From assembly GCF_958295425.1 (NCBI RefSeq), contig NC_081146.1:7317649-7381648 (forward strand): a DNA stretch of 64,000 bases, given 5' to 3'. This stretch comes from Solea solea (lineage: Eukaryota; Chordata; Actinopteri; Pleuronectiformes; Soleidae). Of this stretch, positions 38,141 to 50,834 are shown piece by piece. The notes below the pieces were generated by a model. That model searched no databases. It was not told the origin of the DNA and saw only the letters and a list, made by a program, of their open reading frames with translations. A program made the position numbers and the translations under genes. Each line of letters opens with the position of its first letter. Within the stretch, counting starts at the first letter, position 1.

Positions 38141-41100
38141 TGAGTCCACAGCCAAAATGTCACCATTTGAAAATGCAAAGGGTCTGGTCGGTGTGTGTTT
38201 GTGTTTCATTTCAGTTCCTGGCATTAATGTTAAGTTTACTCCGACCAATGCCACATTGGATTTTGTTAACACACTGTAGTCTAAGTGGGAAACTGCACAT
38301 TTGATCACATCTAAATCATGCTCTCTGTGGGCTCTGACCTGCGTGGCACAGATGACAGGTTTGCCAGCAGAGTTGCAGCGCCCAATCATCATCTTCTGTG
38401 CAACGAAGACTTTCTCTGCTGGGATCTCAATCCCCAGGTCACCCCTGGCAACCATTACACCGTCACTCTCAGCCAGGATCTCGTCAAAACTGAAAGACAG
38501 ATTAAAGGGGGATGAGATGGTGAATGATGTGTGCATTTAGGATAAAAAAGGAGAGTGGAATTAGCAGGGATCAGAAGGCAGAAATATAGAATAATAAATT
38601 GACAGCACTTGAACCACATATATATGTCACAACAGAAAAGTTGTGATGATGCAGCGGATTTAAGAAAATATGTGGTTGAATAAACATGTAAAGCAGTAAC
38701 ATAAACTGAGTCTGATATTTTAAAGGTCCAGTGTGTAAGAATTAGCGAAGGTGAGACCGGAAATTCTAAGACGTCATCTGCAACCAGGGTTCCTCAGAAT
38801 GAAAACATAATTAAAAAAACTGAAATCATGTTCTGTTAAAGAAAAGCTGAAGCTAGCAACTGACATCCTTAACTCGTCAGGAAAATGTTTACTGACGTTA
38901 TATACCTAGTAAAAAACAGTAGTTCATTCAATTTCTGCTAATATCGTAATTATCACACACTGGACTGTAAGTGGCAGCAATAACCCGCATACAGCCACAC
39001 AAATATATTTAATACAGATGTGTCACGTCCTGAGCTGACATATGTCCATCCATCACTCACTGGCTGTCCACAGGAGTGGCAAATTGCCATCAGCAGCATA
39101 GATTCTGTCACAGCCTCATTAAGACAGACTCACAGTCTTAAGCTACTGCATCACTCAAAAATAAATGCCTAAGTGACTTCAAATCAGAAGCTTTTTTTTC
39201 TGTGACTCACTTCAGAACCCCTTGTCGGCTCTCCACTTTGCTGATGACTTTAATGTCTTTTCCATGCGCTCCCAGAACTCGCCGCACATCCTTGACGTCC
39301 TGGGCCGAGCGGATAAAGCTGGCAAACACTATGTCCACACCCTGAGACACCCCAAACCTCAGGTCAGCCTCGTCTTGCTCACTGACCGCCTGCATGCCGA
39401 TCAGTTCCGAGCCGGGGAGGTTGACGCCTTTGCGGCTGCAGAGCAGTCCACCAGCCTCCACCACTGTGTCCACCCAGTCAGGACCTGCAAACCAGAAGGA
39501 ACGAAGGACATTTAAGACAATTAAAACAGATCCTAGGGTTTGAATCCCACTCACCCTCAACTTCCAGCTGTTTGGGATTAAATTATCTTGTGTGGGCCAC
39601 AGCTCCCTGTTGGGCTGTGAATGTACATGTGAGCCATGAGAACCCATTCAAAATAAATAGAAAGTGTTTCTAACTTTCTAACTGTGTACCTGAGCTGAGC
39701 CATAATTTAGAAAAACCCTGAACAGAAACATTGTTCTGAAAGGATTGTGATGGCTGACTCGACTCTAGGTTACTCAAACCTGAAAAAAACTATCTATGTT
39801 ATTAAAGAAGAATTTCATTATCAAAGACACAATGTGGGGAACTGAAAGACGATGAATGGTTTATTCAGCTAAGCAAGGTTTCGTTAAATGAAAAAAATCT
39901 CATTCACAATGAGAGACAAAGGCAATCATTATGTGACCAAATGGAGCGAGAGGTCATTAGGTGAACACGACTGAATAGATGTGAAGGCTAATGAAATGAG
40001 AAGCAGAATGACAATGCCAGGATGTGTGTAGGCAGTGCTATGTGTTTATACTGCATATATATTTGAATCAATGTGGGAATGCATACTGTACTGTATGCAG
40101 GTATGTACAGTATATGTGCAAGCAGACTGTAAAACAAGCACACACTGTATTCAGTTATTCTGTTGTATCAATACGTTACTTGAGGGAGTGGTTTCAAACC
40201 TCTTTGGACTGCAAAACAAATAAAGTATGAGAAAATAAGAAGTAATAGGATAATAGCACAGAAATATCATTTCTACATTATTTATTTTAGTCAGTGTAAT
40301 GAATGAAGTTACCCATTTCTGTGACTTTGAGTGCGATGAGGCCGTCATCAATGTAGATCTTTCCTCCCTTCTGGAGGACTTTGGAAAGACTGGGGTAATC
40401 AACCCAGATTATCTTTCCATCTGTCTTGTCTTTGTCACTCTCTGCTGTCACCACACGAACACTGCTGCCCTTCTCCAGCTCCACCTCCTCCTCCACTTTC
40501 TGTTCAAACACACACACACAGAGTCAACATCACAGAAAGACATACAGTGTAAGAAAAAAGAAAAGAAAGAAGTAATGTTGCCTTCAGGTAAACACCATCA
40601 TCTCTTTTTTATCAACACATAAAGCAAAGGGCACTAGAGGAACAAGGTTTTTAGCTCAGTAGAACATTAAATAGCATGTTTTATGTCAACATTCTGGACT
40701 TAAACCCTGTAATCTGAAAAAATAAACCCTGTAAAAGCTGTTAGCATGTGTGGTGCTGGAGGAGATTTAAACAGATCAACTGTAAATAACAGTCCTGCAT
40801 ATAGTTAACCACCCACAGAAGAACCAGCTAACTCAGTGTATCTCTCACAACTATGGAAAGATAATTCCTGTTCTGCTTTTACTGACACAAATACTGAACA
40901 TTCTCTGTTGGCATGTTACAATTATGGCAGTGGTTCAATCTCTGATGTCATCATCTCAGAGACTGGGTCGCCAAATACATCTGCAGAATTTTTCAATCAA
41001 TCAAACAATCAATCAGTCTTTATTTATAAAGCACTTTCCATCCACAGGGGACTGCCCTGGCCCCTTTCCTGTTCACACTATACACAATGGATGTCATGCA

Positions 41101-44100
41101 CCACTCTGATTCATGCCACATCCAGAAATACTCAGATGATACGGTGATTGCGACATGTATTAAATATGGAGAGGGAGGAGAGGAGAGTACAGGCAGCTGA
41201 CAAGGGATTTTCACAAAATGGAGTGAGAAGAACTATCTACCCCTGAACACAACAAAAACCAAAGGTGTATGCCCCCTCTTCAGCCAGTGACAACTAGACT
41301 AGACGAGACTCCAGTCCTTCCAGGTGTGCAGTGGCTCCACATGTTTTACCAGGCTGTGGTGACTAGCAATCTTCTTCATGGTGTCTTTGCTGGGAAGGCA
41401 TCATGAAGGATAACGACTGCAGGTGGTTAAACTAGCGGACTAGAAAGGCTTCATCAGTGAGTGGATGGAGGGAGAGAGATGTAGACTGAGGAAGGTGCAG
41501 AACACGTTGGATGATTAAAAGCCTCCTTTCTACAGCAGGGGTGGGTCCACATATTGATTTGGTGAGGCATTGTCGTTCGTCCACGTGCAACACGATAATC
41601 AATCCACCAGAGCAAATATCAATATTTGAATGAACAAATCAAGGCGCTCTAAGTAAACAGTTCCATGTCAGTTTCACTCGCGTCACAACTTCTCCTCACG
41701 GTGGCGCTGCTAAAAAATTAATGAAGGAAACTTGGGTGGAAGTTACCTGGCTGAAGAAGAGGGAGTTTAGAGTGGGATAATACTGGAATAAACTACGTTA
41801 AGAGATGCTTCATCCACGTTCAATACATAGACTTTATGCACTATTGTTCTCTATGTTGTGAATAAATAGAGAAATCCTGCAGTTTTAACTTTTCATGGAC
41901 ATTTTGTTTTCTTCAGTCAGACAGATATTTTGACGAATCGTGATATAATTGTCTTGCCATTGTCACGTATCGCGTATCGTATCAGATCGTGAGGGATCCT
42001 GTGATTCCCACCCCTATTCTACAGTGTCTTGGCCTCTCAGGTAAGCAGTGACTGTGGGTGGCTCGTTTCATTACCCTGCAGAACTAAGTGGCTTAAAATA
42101 TCTTTTGTTCCCTCTGCCATTAGGCTTTACAATCGCCATTTATAACTTGACATGGAGACTTAACTGTTTTCAGACATTAGGGTCTGGAAATTCTCCATTT
42201 GCTCTCTGTGTTTTACCTCGAGTTTCTCCTTCTGTGTGCTCACAATGAGCTCATTCAAGCACTAAACATGGACATTCTGCACACACATACAATCTGGGGA
42301 GAATCTCCAGAGTTCAGAGCATGTCTGAAAGCAGCTACAGTATACAGTAGAGTGGTCCTGAGATGATTTCTATAAATCAAATACAGCTAATAACAAATAT
42401 TATATTTCAGCCAAAACATAATGAAAACAGTGATTACAATTGAAGTAAAAATGTGTCATCAGCCTGATATTCTTTTCCCACATGGTACCTCAAGTGATTA
42501 TGATGAAAGCATCAGCTGCAGAAGGCCAATTTACAGCAACAAAGGAAACATTATGACGAATTTAGTGTCCTTTGGGATAGTGGGAATCCCTGGTATAGAG
42601 TACGTTGATGCATCACTTTCTGTTGTGTAATGGCGCCAAAGGCCTGTGACTGAAGGGCTGGTGTAAATATGAGCTGATCCCATATTTCTAGATAGTCATA
42701 GTTTAGTTTCAGGTGTGAAGTGGGAACGGTGGAGGGAAGGCGGACGCACAACAGCTACACAGTGCTAGTAAAGTGAGAGAGCTGCATGTGGATGGACTTT
42801 GGCTAAAAACACAGACACGTGCCCATGGAATTCTTCAAAAAAAGGATAAAAATCATGTTTTAATCACCCTCACAATTTTGGCTTCTCACGAATGAGTGTG
42901 TCCAATATTGAAAAGCTGTGCTCTGCCAATAGAACGCTCCGCAAATAAAGTACTGCTTACAACTGGCTCTATGCCTGTTGTGCTCCAAGCTTTGTGGATG
43001 CAGTCTGGACGGGTAACGGTACGTTCAAAGACGTCCTTTAAGCCAGGTTGTAACAATCAAGTAGACTCAGACTTGACATCCTGAGAGAAAACTGTGCACC
43101 GTTTGTTCTTATGAAACCACACTGCAAACATGAGCCACACTGAAACCTGTTCCATCCATCGCCAGCGTTAATGCCGCGCTGAGCTTCAACTTTCAGGTGT
43201 GTTTGAGGCCGAGTACTTCTGGTGATTCTTTTCAGATATTTAGAACAGCGATGGACAGTGTGCAACCGACACGTCAAGCAAATCACAACACAGAGGGATT
43301 TCTAACAGTCTGGAGTTATTAGTTCTTCAGCAAATACAGCAACCTTAAGAACAACATAATCAGATGAGACATAAGGAAATGAGTCCATGCTACCTGCTTC
43401 TGTTCAGTCGAAGAAAAAAGTATGCATTGTTGGCATATTTTCTTACACCTCAGGGACTGATATGATTCAGATTGTTTGGTAGACGATGCATAACATGCTC
43501 ACCCCTTTCACTAATCCAGTGCGGATCTCTGGACCCTTCGTATCCAAGGCGATGGCAACCGGCCGATAATACAAAGGATCAGAGGTTATGGTCTCAGCCG
43601 CCTCTCTGATGTTTTTGATGGTTTCACCGTGGTACTAAGAGACAAAACAAGGGAGGCACTATGAGAATCACTACATGAATGACCATGAATGGTGCGTGAC
43701 TGTGTTTATGATTTTATTTATGAGGTGTACACACTTCACGTGAGCCATGAGAAAAATTCAGACGAGCGATATTCATCCCTGCTTTCACCATCTCCTGCAG
43801 TTTGGGGATGGAACGGGATGCAGGGCCTAAAAGGAAGAAGATTAAGAGAAACCATAACATTACTATTACAGAAAATTAAAGACGATGATCACTGTTTTTA
43901 AGTAAACATTACAAATGCTTCGTGACTATAATATGTGACAGTTACTTTCAACAAAATAAGGAATTTGAGGATGTCAGAGTGAAATCAATTGATATTTAAG
44001 AAAAAATGAAGACTGTTAGTGAATCAAAGCCATTATCTTGTGAATCACAGCTCTGGAGTGCAGTATTTGTATTCAGGGTCCACATACATCGTCTAAGGTC

Positions 44101-44820
44101 ACACTCAAGCACTTTCACTGTTCAAGGTTTTTCAGACACTTTCAGCAGTGGTAAAATGCATATTAATATTAATACATACAGGAAATACTCAAAAATGATT
44201 ATTTCACTATTTTAAATCACACTAAAAGAGACAGTGTTATGCTATAAGTAACCAAACCTGTGTTTTGTAACCACAGAGGGATTCAGCAATGTAAGGGAAA
44301 TAAGGGACATAATGACTTAGAGAGAAAGGGAGGTCCAGATGGAGCGGTTTTCCTTTTACAACTTATTTTCATTTCTCCATCTAATAAGCAAACTACTCAG
44401 TCATGTGACCGTTTACTGTGAAAGAAATACAATAACAATTTTAAAGCATTTTCAATTTTTTAACCACTTCTCAAACCTTGAAAACACAACATTACAATTC
44501 ACAGCACTGTGTTTTGTTTTTCCTTCTAATAATTTGGTCTTTCTCTGAGCAGAAAAGTGGCAACAACAGGAAGTCCCACCAGCCCAGAGGAGCTGGCAGT
44601 CAGAAAACAAACTTGAAACTAAGACTTTCTCTCTGCAGCAGGTTGTCCCACTCACCGATAGTGCAGATTATGCTGGTGTTGCGCGCTGTGATTGGCTCTT
44701 GGTCTATGTCCAGCAGACACAGATGCTCCAGGAAGGTGTCAGCCATGCTGGCGTCCAGCTGCTGGCGCTGGATGAAAGAGTCCGGCAGTGACATCACCTC
44801 AGAGTAGCGTCTGAAGCAAG
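33140..44820 (-). CDS. pklr: Pyruvate kinase, liver/red-cell type (PKLR), common exons
   Basis: Exons: 44656-44820, 43735-43826, 43503-43634, 40313-40499, 39211-39484, 38339-38489, 37942-38094, 37690-37856, 35988-36054, 33347-33461, 33140-33246 (TAA at 33140-33142); 1610 nt. The enzyme converts phosphoenolpyruvate and ADP to pyruvate and ATP in the cytosol. Visible: [10 protein letters not shown] and TSIICTIG (PKLR-like), [36 protein letters not shown] (catalytic Lys, metal Glu), [40 protein letters not shown] and the FBP-loop TTSGRS. Exon lengths 92, 132, 187, 151, 153 and 167 match the human gene as I recall it; 67+115 equals the single 182-nt human exon 11. The first common exon opens mid-codon with CFRRYSEV, aligned with the RRAS phosphorylation site of mammalian L/R-PK, so a further 5' exon must supply the start. 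Odd: one extra codon in exon 39211-39484, ESRQGVLN in place of ENHEGVRR, and GWIPGSG in place of GWRPGSG. Confidence 0.94.
33300..33341. repeat. (AC)n in pklr intron, next to a splice donor
   Basis: About 12 AC units lie 5 bases inside the 100-bp intron between the last two pklr exons; in the transcript this is a UG tract just after the donor gtcagtg. Confidence 0.9.
33929..34390. mobile_element. PIF/Harbinger-like MITE with TAA target duplication
   Basis: The ends are inverted repeats: TGGCGCATTTCCACCGGC...CTACTCGCCTCGCC at the left, and its reverse complement at the right (GGCGAGTAG..GCCGGTGGAAATGCGCCA). TAA precedes (33926-33928) and follows (34391-34393), the 3-bp duplication typical of PIF/Harbinger. 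The 462-bp element has no coding capacity. It lies inside the pklr intron (33462-35987) that interrupts the human exon 11 equivalent. Confidence 0.8.
36180..36475 (+). repeat. Widespread teleost interspersed repeat (type unresolved)
   Basis: Starts TTTTATTTGTATAGTGCCAAATCACAAC and runs through CAACAGTTCACAAAGTGAGCAAGCACTAGGC and CTGCCTCGACCGGTTGGGGTG. From memory this is a common fish repeat, probably a retroelement 3' region. Inside a pklr intron. Confidence 0.55.
38097..38138. repeat. (AC)21 abutting a pklr 3' splice site
   Basis: In the transcript the repeat is a UG tract that runs directly into the acceptor UAG of the exon ending at 38094. Confidence 0.95.
38718..38966. mobile_element. 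MITE-like repeat with inverted ends
   Basis: The left end TTTTAAAGGTCCAGTGTGTAAGAATT is mirrored at the right by AATTATCACACACTGGACTG. The left-end sequence also occurs at 53214-53245 in cyp11c1. No target duplication was resolved. In a pklr intron. Confidence 0.55.
41000..42270 (+). mobile_element. Decayed LINE fragment (reverse-transcriptase relic), split by a MITE
   Basis: At 41055-41200 the plus strand reads [25 protein letters not shown], the YxDD catalytic region of a non-LTR reverse transcriptase, followed by a stop and frameshifts. From 42025 the sequence continues toward a typical LINE 3' end ([12 protein letters not shown] frame and AIRLYN-type remnant around 42115). The two parts are separated by the hAT-type MITE at 41536-42016. 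Non-functional; in a pklr intron. Confidence 0.65.
41536..42016. mobile_element. hAT-type MITE nested in the LINE relic, perfect 8-bp target duplication
   Basis: Starts CAGGGGTGGG and ends CCCACCCCTA (inverse TAGGGGTGGG). The identical octamer TTCTACAG flanks it at 41528-41535 and 42017-42024. The interior carries the AATCGTGATATAATTG and ATCGTATC motifs seen in many fish copies. 481 bp, no coding capacity. Confidence 0.85.
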
Positions 44821-46900
44821 CTGTAGTGACAGAGAAAAGTTGTCAATGGAGTGACGGCAGGGAGAGAAGCTCGACTGCCAACTCCACCTGTGAGTACAAA
44901 TGAAGTGTCAAACAGAGTGCAACTAATTTGTGTTGCCACACGCCAGTGTTAGCTCACCCCAGCAGACTTTAGTCAGAGGGAAAACACACGTCGAATACAT
45001 GCACACAAAGATGGTAAACCACTGTGACCCAATTCTTAATAAATAACAATGTGCAAATTTGTGTCTGACATGTTTCAGACAGTTATTTCTGTAACACTGA
45101 ATCTGTCACCTGTTTGTTGTCATATACATAAACCAAACATTTACAATTTGTTGTCTGTTATTGAAAACACATATGAATCTAAAGTAAAATGCTGGAAAAC
45201 ATTCTGCAAAAACAAACTGAGGTTGATATTAATGCAACATATGGAAAATATACTGAATATATTAATGGCAGGTTGTTTTATAGACTCAGGCAAGATTCAG
45301 ACTTCACACATAATGTAATAGAAAAATAAAATAACATTCCCCTCTATTTCTGTATGAATAGAAACCTGAGACATCAGGTATTTTCATGACCAAACAGACA
45401 GATTTGTCCAGTTTGTCTACATCTGTCTAAATCTTTCTTTTCCTTCCTGGACGACGTCAGCACCATCTGAGCCTCATCACCCACTCGTCTCCTTCACTTT
45501 CCTTATCTCATGTCATTATCAGTATGTTCATTGTGTCAATGAGGTCCAAAACTCGTGGTCAAATTAGTATTTTTCTTCCTGGTAATCATTTGTTCTCCTT
45601 CTGCCTCAGATCCCTGCTCATTGTGTTTCTAGTCTGCCTGTCATGCCAAGTCCCTTCTTCCCTCACTCCATCATCTTAATATTTACATTTTGTTCACAAT
45701 AAAATCCGTACACTGGCCATGACACATTTAAAGAGTCCACCATTGACTCCTCTTGCAGCTGTTTTCTAACAGATATCTGGCTCTATTGTTGCTATATAGT
45801 TGCTATTGTGTTCACTAATGTGTTGCTTTTTATGCTGGTTGACCATTTGATGCTGGGCATGTGATAACTTTGCCAGCTTTTTTCAGATAAAACAGCTGCT
45901 GCTGCTGCTGCTGCTGCTGGAGGTTGAAAGGCAACCAACACAATTAACATCAAGTTGTAAAACTAAAATAAGCTGTAAAAATATTAAATTCTCCAATATG
46001 AAGGACAACAGCAGTCATTTTCTGTGGGTACATTACTATGACTATAACTTTTACATTACAGATAGTATCATGAATACAAAGACTTTGCAGCTTTGAACAA
46101 CCAACCTGTTAGAGTCGTCTTTATGGTGTAATGACTGTGACTGTTGTGACTTTGACCTTTACTCTTCTTAATTGAAATGTCTTTGGTCCACACATACATG
46201 TTTCCCTCAGGAGGAATTTAAATAACTTTGGTGAGAATGATCTCAAACACAGCATAGCTTTGTTAGGATGACAACAGTATGTCATACCATATGACCCCAT
46301 CAGTCACTGCTGCTGCTGCTGAAGATCTACAAAATACAAAACCATAAATGGAACCCATGTGTGCATTGTGGTACCTGGCAGAGTCCCTTGAGTCAGTACA
46401 ATGGCATCCATTTAAAAGGATGTCAGAGTCAGTGAAGCCTGAAATGTCGGCCAAATGCAGAGGAGGACAGAGTGAAGACCAGAGTGTGACAGCCAAGGTC
46501 AGTGCTAACAGGACAATCGAGAGGTGAGGACAAAGGAGGAGGAAGAATAGAAGGTGAGATAGAGAAAAATCTGACAAGCCAAAATATACTTTTGTAGTTG
46601 ATGTGATGTATTCAGCTATTTGTAAGCTGTAAGGTGTTTCATTGTCTGGTGTTATGCTTTAAATTTATGGTCCACCCACTTGTTCCAAAGATAAAATCTG
46701 AGATGGACTGATTTGGTGATTTAAGGGCATTTGCAGAATAAATAAGCTCTTCTATCCTGTAGATGTGCTATTTGTCAGTATTTTCTCCCACTTCTCTTTA
46801 TGTCCCCCCGTGCACCACACTGTGACCCAGTTCTGCCGCACACATCATTATGCGTCCCACTGAGATCGTCCCCTGACACATCCAGGAGTGTATGCATGGG

Positions 46901-47024
<124 letters not shown>

Positions 47025-49377
47025 ATGGAAGGCTTTAGGGAAAAAAAGACACAGATGATGCAAGAATATCAGTGGCTGCACAGCCTCTGTGACTGATAAG
47101 AGAGGTGAAGCAGGTGATGGGCGTGGCCACAATATACCAAAAAAAGCCTGTTCTGTTTGCACTGGGCCACATTCCAACATGACGGCAGGTCAGAACATTT
47201 CTGTGTCTGTAGTCATTCAGTGACCCCAAGGTAGGAGGGCATATTTAGTCAAACTGCATCTGACAAATATCACAGAGGGGGGCAGTATCTGACCTTTTCA
47301 AACTGATTCAACAGATTGATTCCTGAAAAGTTCATGGTGGAATGACTTTTTAAATCGCTGTGTCACTGCCACTAGAATAAGACAAATAACCACTAAACTA
47401 TGATACGCTTAAAGTTCCAGAGTGTCAGGATTGATGTGGAAACATAAGTGCACTAAGATGGCAGCCTTTTAACTCTGCACCCCTGTATATAAAAATAGAA
47501 TTAGTTTACTTACCCATTTTGTGTAAACCTTCAATCAATCCAAAAATTTCCTTTTCCTCTATTTGTGAATCTTAAGAGTTCCCTTTCTCTGTAACTTTTC
47601 TAGATTTGATTATATGTCTTTATCTGTCACTCAGCTCACGTTCTGCACCCGTTATTCTTCAAGTCTTGAGTGCAGGTCAGACTTTTTCATTCATTTCTAA
47701 CCTCTGACCATGTGCTGCAACTCTCCACCCACTCACTCCTTTCACAGCGAATCAACTGTGTGCAACAGAGAGGTGATTATACCTAGTTAGTGTAGGACTA
47801 AGTGGGTCAAGAGGATGCTAAAAAATGTGGGAAAAATACAGGGTACATGGTACACAAGGTAGTGACAGTTTCACAGGTCACATCATCTTAATTCTGATGA
47901 ACAACGCTATCTGTGAACTACTTCACACCCTTTTCTACCCTCTGTTAAGCAGGCGGGTTATAAAATGATAAGTTAATTGTTATTTGTCATTATTGTACGT
48001 ATACTCATTTATTAATAATTAATGTCTTAATTGATCATGAATTAAGTTAAATTAAATGCCTAGAAGTAGAACAACTTAAAACATAAATCACCTGTATTTA
48101 TTATTGTTGGTAAGTGATTCACTGAGAGTACAAATATTAATTTAAGTACAAATGTCTGATAATACATTGGAATAATATACATGACTAATTAGATAAATGG
48201 ATGAAGTACTTGTAAATTAATAATGAAGGAGTTTAGTCCTGGAAATACAAAGATTGTTTGTTTAAATGTATTCTAAAACTGATCTATGTCAAAAAAATGA
48301 TATTTTAATATTAATTCTCAGCCAATTATATCTTATTAAAGATTCTCTCTGGGTTTGGATTGAATATTGTTTTACATAAGGGTTTTTCCTACTAAGGGCC
48401 ATTCAAATGATTAGAATATCCTTTGAGGACCAAACTAAATTGAATAACTCATATCATGCTAATCTGTGTCAAAGAGCAGGTAGTGATGATGACGCTACAT
48501 GCTCGCTACAGAGTCTTTGAAAATCAATGCTCACAACTGTAGGTTTCACAATCAGAGACACAAAACTCCAACACACGTGTCCACAGAGTGGAAAAAGACG
48601 CACAGTACAGTATGGTATGTACAGTACAGATCTCGTGCAGAGCGAGGTTGTTGTAGGATCTGCAGCTCTGAGCTCATACTTACTTTCATGCTCAGTCAGT
48701 GATCTCCTATTGTGTGGCACATCACATGGTTCCACATTAAACAGCTTAACAATCCATTTGTCTAGTTTTCACGTCCTTACATTTCTCACAAAATACCCAC
48801 AGGAATATCACAAATCCAGCACTTCAGTCACTGCAGGCTAAGGAGGAAAATACTGTGTTTTCCCAAAAGGCACAGTTTTACTTTGAAGTACTCTAACGGC
48901 TCTGCAGCAGCAACAGGGCTTTATAAATTCTCCCTTTTTTCAGTGGCTATTACATCAGCTCTGTCACTCCAACCCAACCCAAGAGGAGCATTTGTCCTAG
49001 TAATTGACCCACTTTATCTGCATGTTTCCAGCTGTTATGACTTTTCATTACAAAGGCCAAATACACCTGCTCTTAATATCTACCCCGTCTTGTCTTTTCC
49101 TTCAAAAGTAAATCTGCTTATCCTTTCTTGACAGCGAGGTTCTTGATGTCAGAGAGTTTGTGAAATCTGGATTAAGTGTGTGTCACTGCTCAGGTGAATG
49201 CACTTTGACATTTGACCTTCAGTTTCCACATGTATGAGTTTGCTGAGCTGCACTCTGAAGCGCTCTATCTATGTACAGTTATACATCAACCCAGGCCGAC
49301 TTTGTGTAAATGATTATCCAAAGGACAAACAGACCTTTGATCCACGGCTGACGTGAGAAAATGTAGCCCACTCTATA

Positions 49378-49745
49378 AGTCAGTCATTATCTACCGCTTT
49401 ATCCTCCACCAGAGGGTCGCGGGGGGTGCTGTGCCAATCTCAGCTACATCGGGCGATAGGCGGGGTATACCCTGGACAGTTCGCCAGTCCATCGCAGGGC
49501 CACACACAGATAGAGACAAACAACCATTCACTCTCACGCTCACTCCTATGGTCAATTTAGAGTGTCCAATTTACCTACATTGCATGTTTTTGGACTGTGG
49601 GAGGAAGCCGGAGAACCCGGAGAGACGCACACACAGGGAGAACATGCAAACTCCATGCAGAAAGGCCCTTGTTCCAACCGGGGCTCAAACCCAGGTCTTC
49701 TCGCTGCAAGGCGAGAGTGCTAACCACTACCCCACCGTGTGGCCC
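49378..49745 (-). repeat. tRNA-headed teleost interspersed repeat, near-complete copy
   Basis: On the minus strand it begins GGGCCACACGGTGGGGTAGTGG with an A-box-like GTAGTGGTTAGCACT and a B-box-like GGTTTGAGCCC, then the shared body (GGAGTTTGCATGTTCTCCC, CAGTCCAAAAACATGCA, TGTCCAGGGTATACCCCGCC) and ends at GGATAAAGCGGTAGATAATGA. This is the architecture of a tRNA-derived SINE. Copies or fragments: 3440, 5122 and 11430. Confidence 0.75.
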
Positions 49746-50045
49746 TCTGCTATAAGTCACCCTCGTAATGTGTGATACAACAGCCAGCACTAAATCAGTG
49801 AAGGTCAATACAAAGTTAGTAAAGGTCAAAAAGATTTTCAGCTTTTATCTACAACATTTTCAAGGCTTCAATAAGAGAATACCGTGTCTCAGTGGACTGT
49901 CGGCTCTCCACTCCCACACCTGAGTGACAGCCACATGAGCCACCTCCACAAATGAGCCTCCCACAACTTTAAGAACCCATTTACAGCCTGGTTGGTCACT
50001 TCCTGTTCAGTGTTCACCTCCCTCCCATCAGACACTCTGAGAAAC

Positions 50046-50799
50046 TGGCCATTTCTCAATATCCATACTTGTGCGTACTTGTGCGTACTTGTGTACTCCC
50101 GTACTTGTGAAAACGTCATCAGCCTCAGTCCAAGTTCTGTTTCAATTCTCAAGTAAGCGAACAGCGAGGACGGTTCTCAAACCCGGAAGTGTTCTCGCTC
50201 CGCCCATTTTTACCAAGTATGCATCGGAGGTGACTTAAGCGTACTTTGGATGGCCATGTATCCCAGAATACATTTCGGCGGAGCATAGCAGCAGATAATA
50301 TAAAAATAAATCTGAAATAAATATTTTTCTGTGTCCCGGAACAAAGTTTTAACATCATTTGAGGCGAGAAATTAGTCATTTAGAATTCAAACATGTGGTT
50401 TGTGTATGAAGATATGACGTATTTATAGTTTAGCAGCGACGTTTGTCGGAGGTGATCAGCTCCGCCTCTGCGGACGCTCGGCGCTCACTGTGCCCGGCAC
50501 AGAGCAGCGTTACCTCGGCCTGTCCTGATGAAATGATCCGCTGGCTCAGACGTCGCTGTCATTAGATGCTCGGTGTGATCCATAGATTTGTTGTTGACGT
50601 GTTATTTTGTTTTTAATGGAAACATTTTGACCTGACAGTTTGAAGGTTTGTATATTGTTAATGTTTTATTTATTTTAACTTTAAATGTTAGATTTATATT
50701 AAAGTCGCACGGTCATTGTATTTGTATTTAAATATAATATGTAAATATTAGATATGTATAGTATAGTATGTAGAGTAGTATATATTTGTACATTGTATT

Positions 50800-50834
<35 letters not shown>

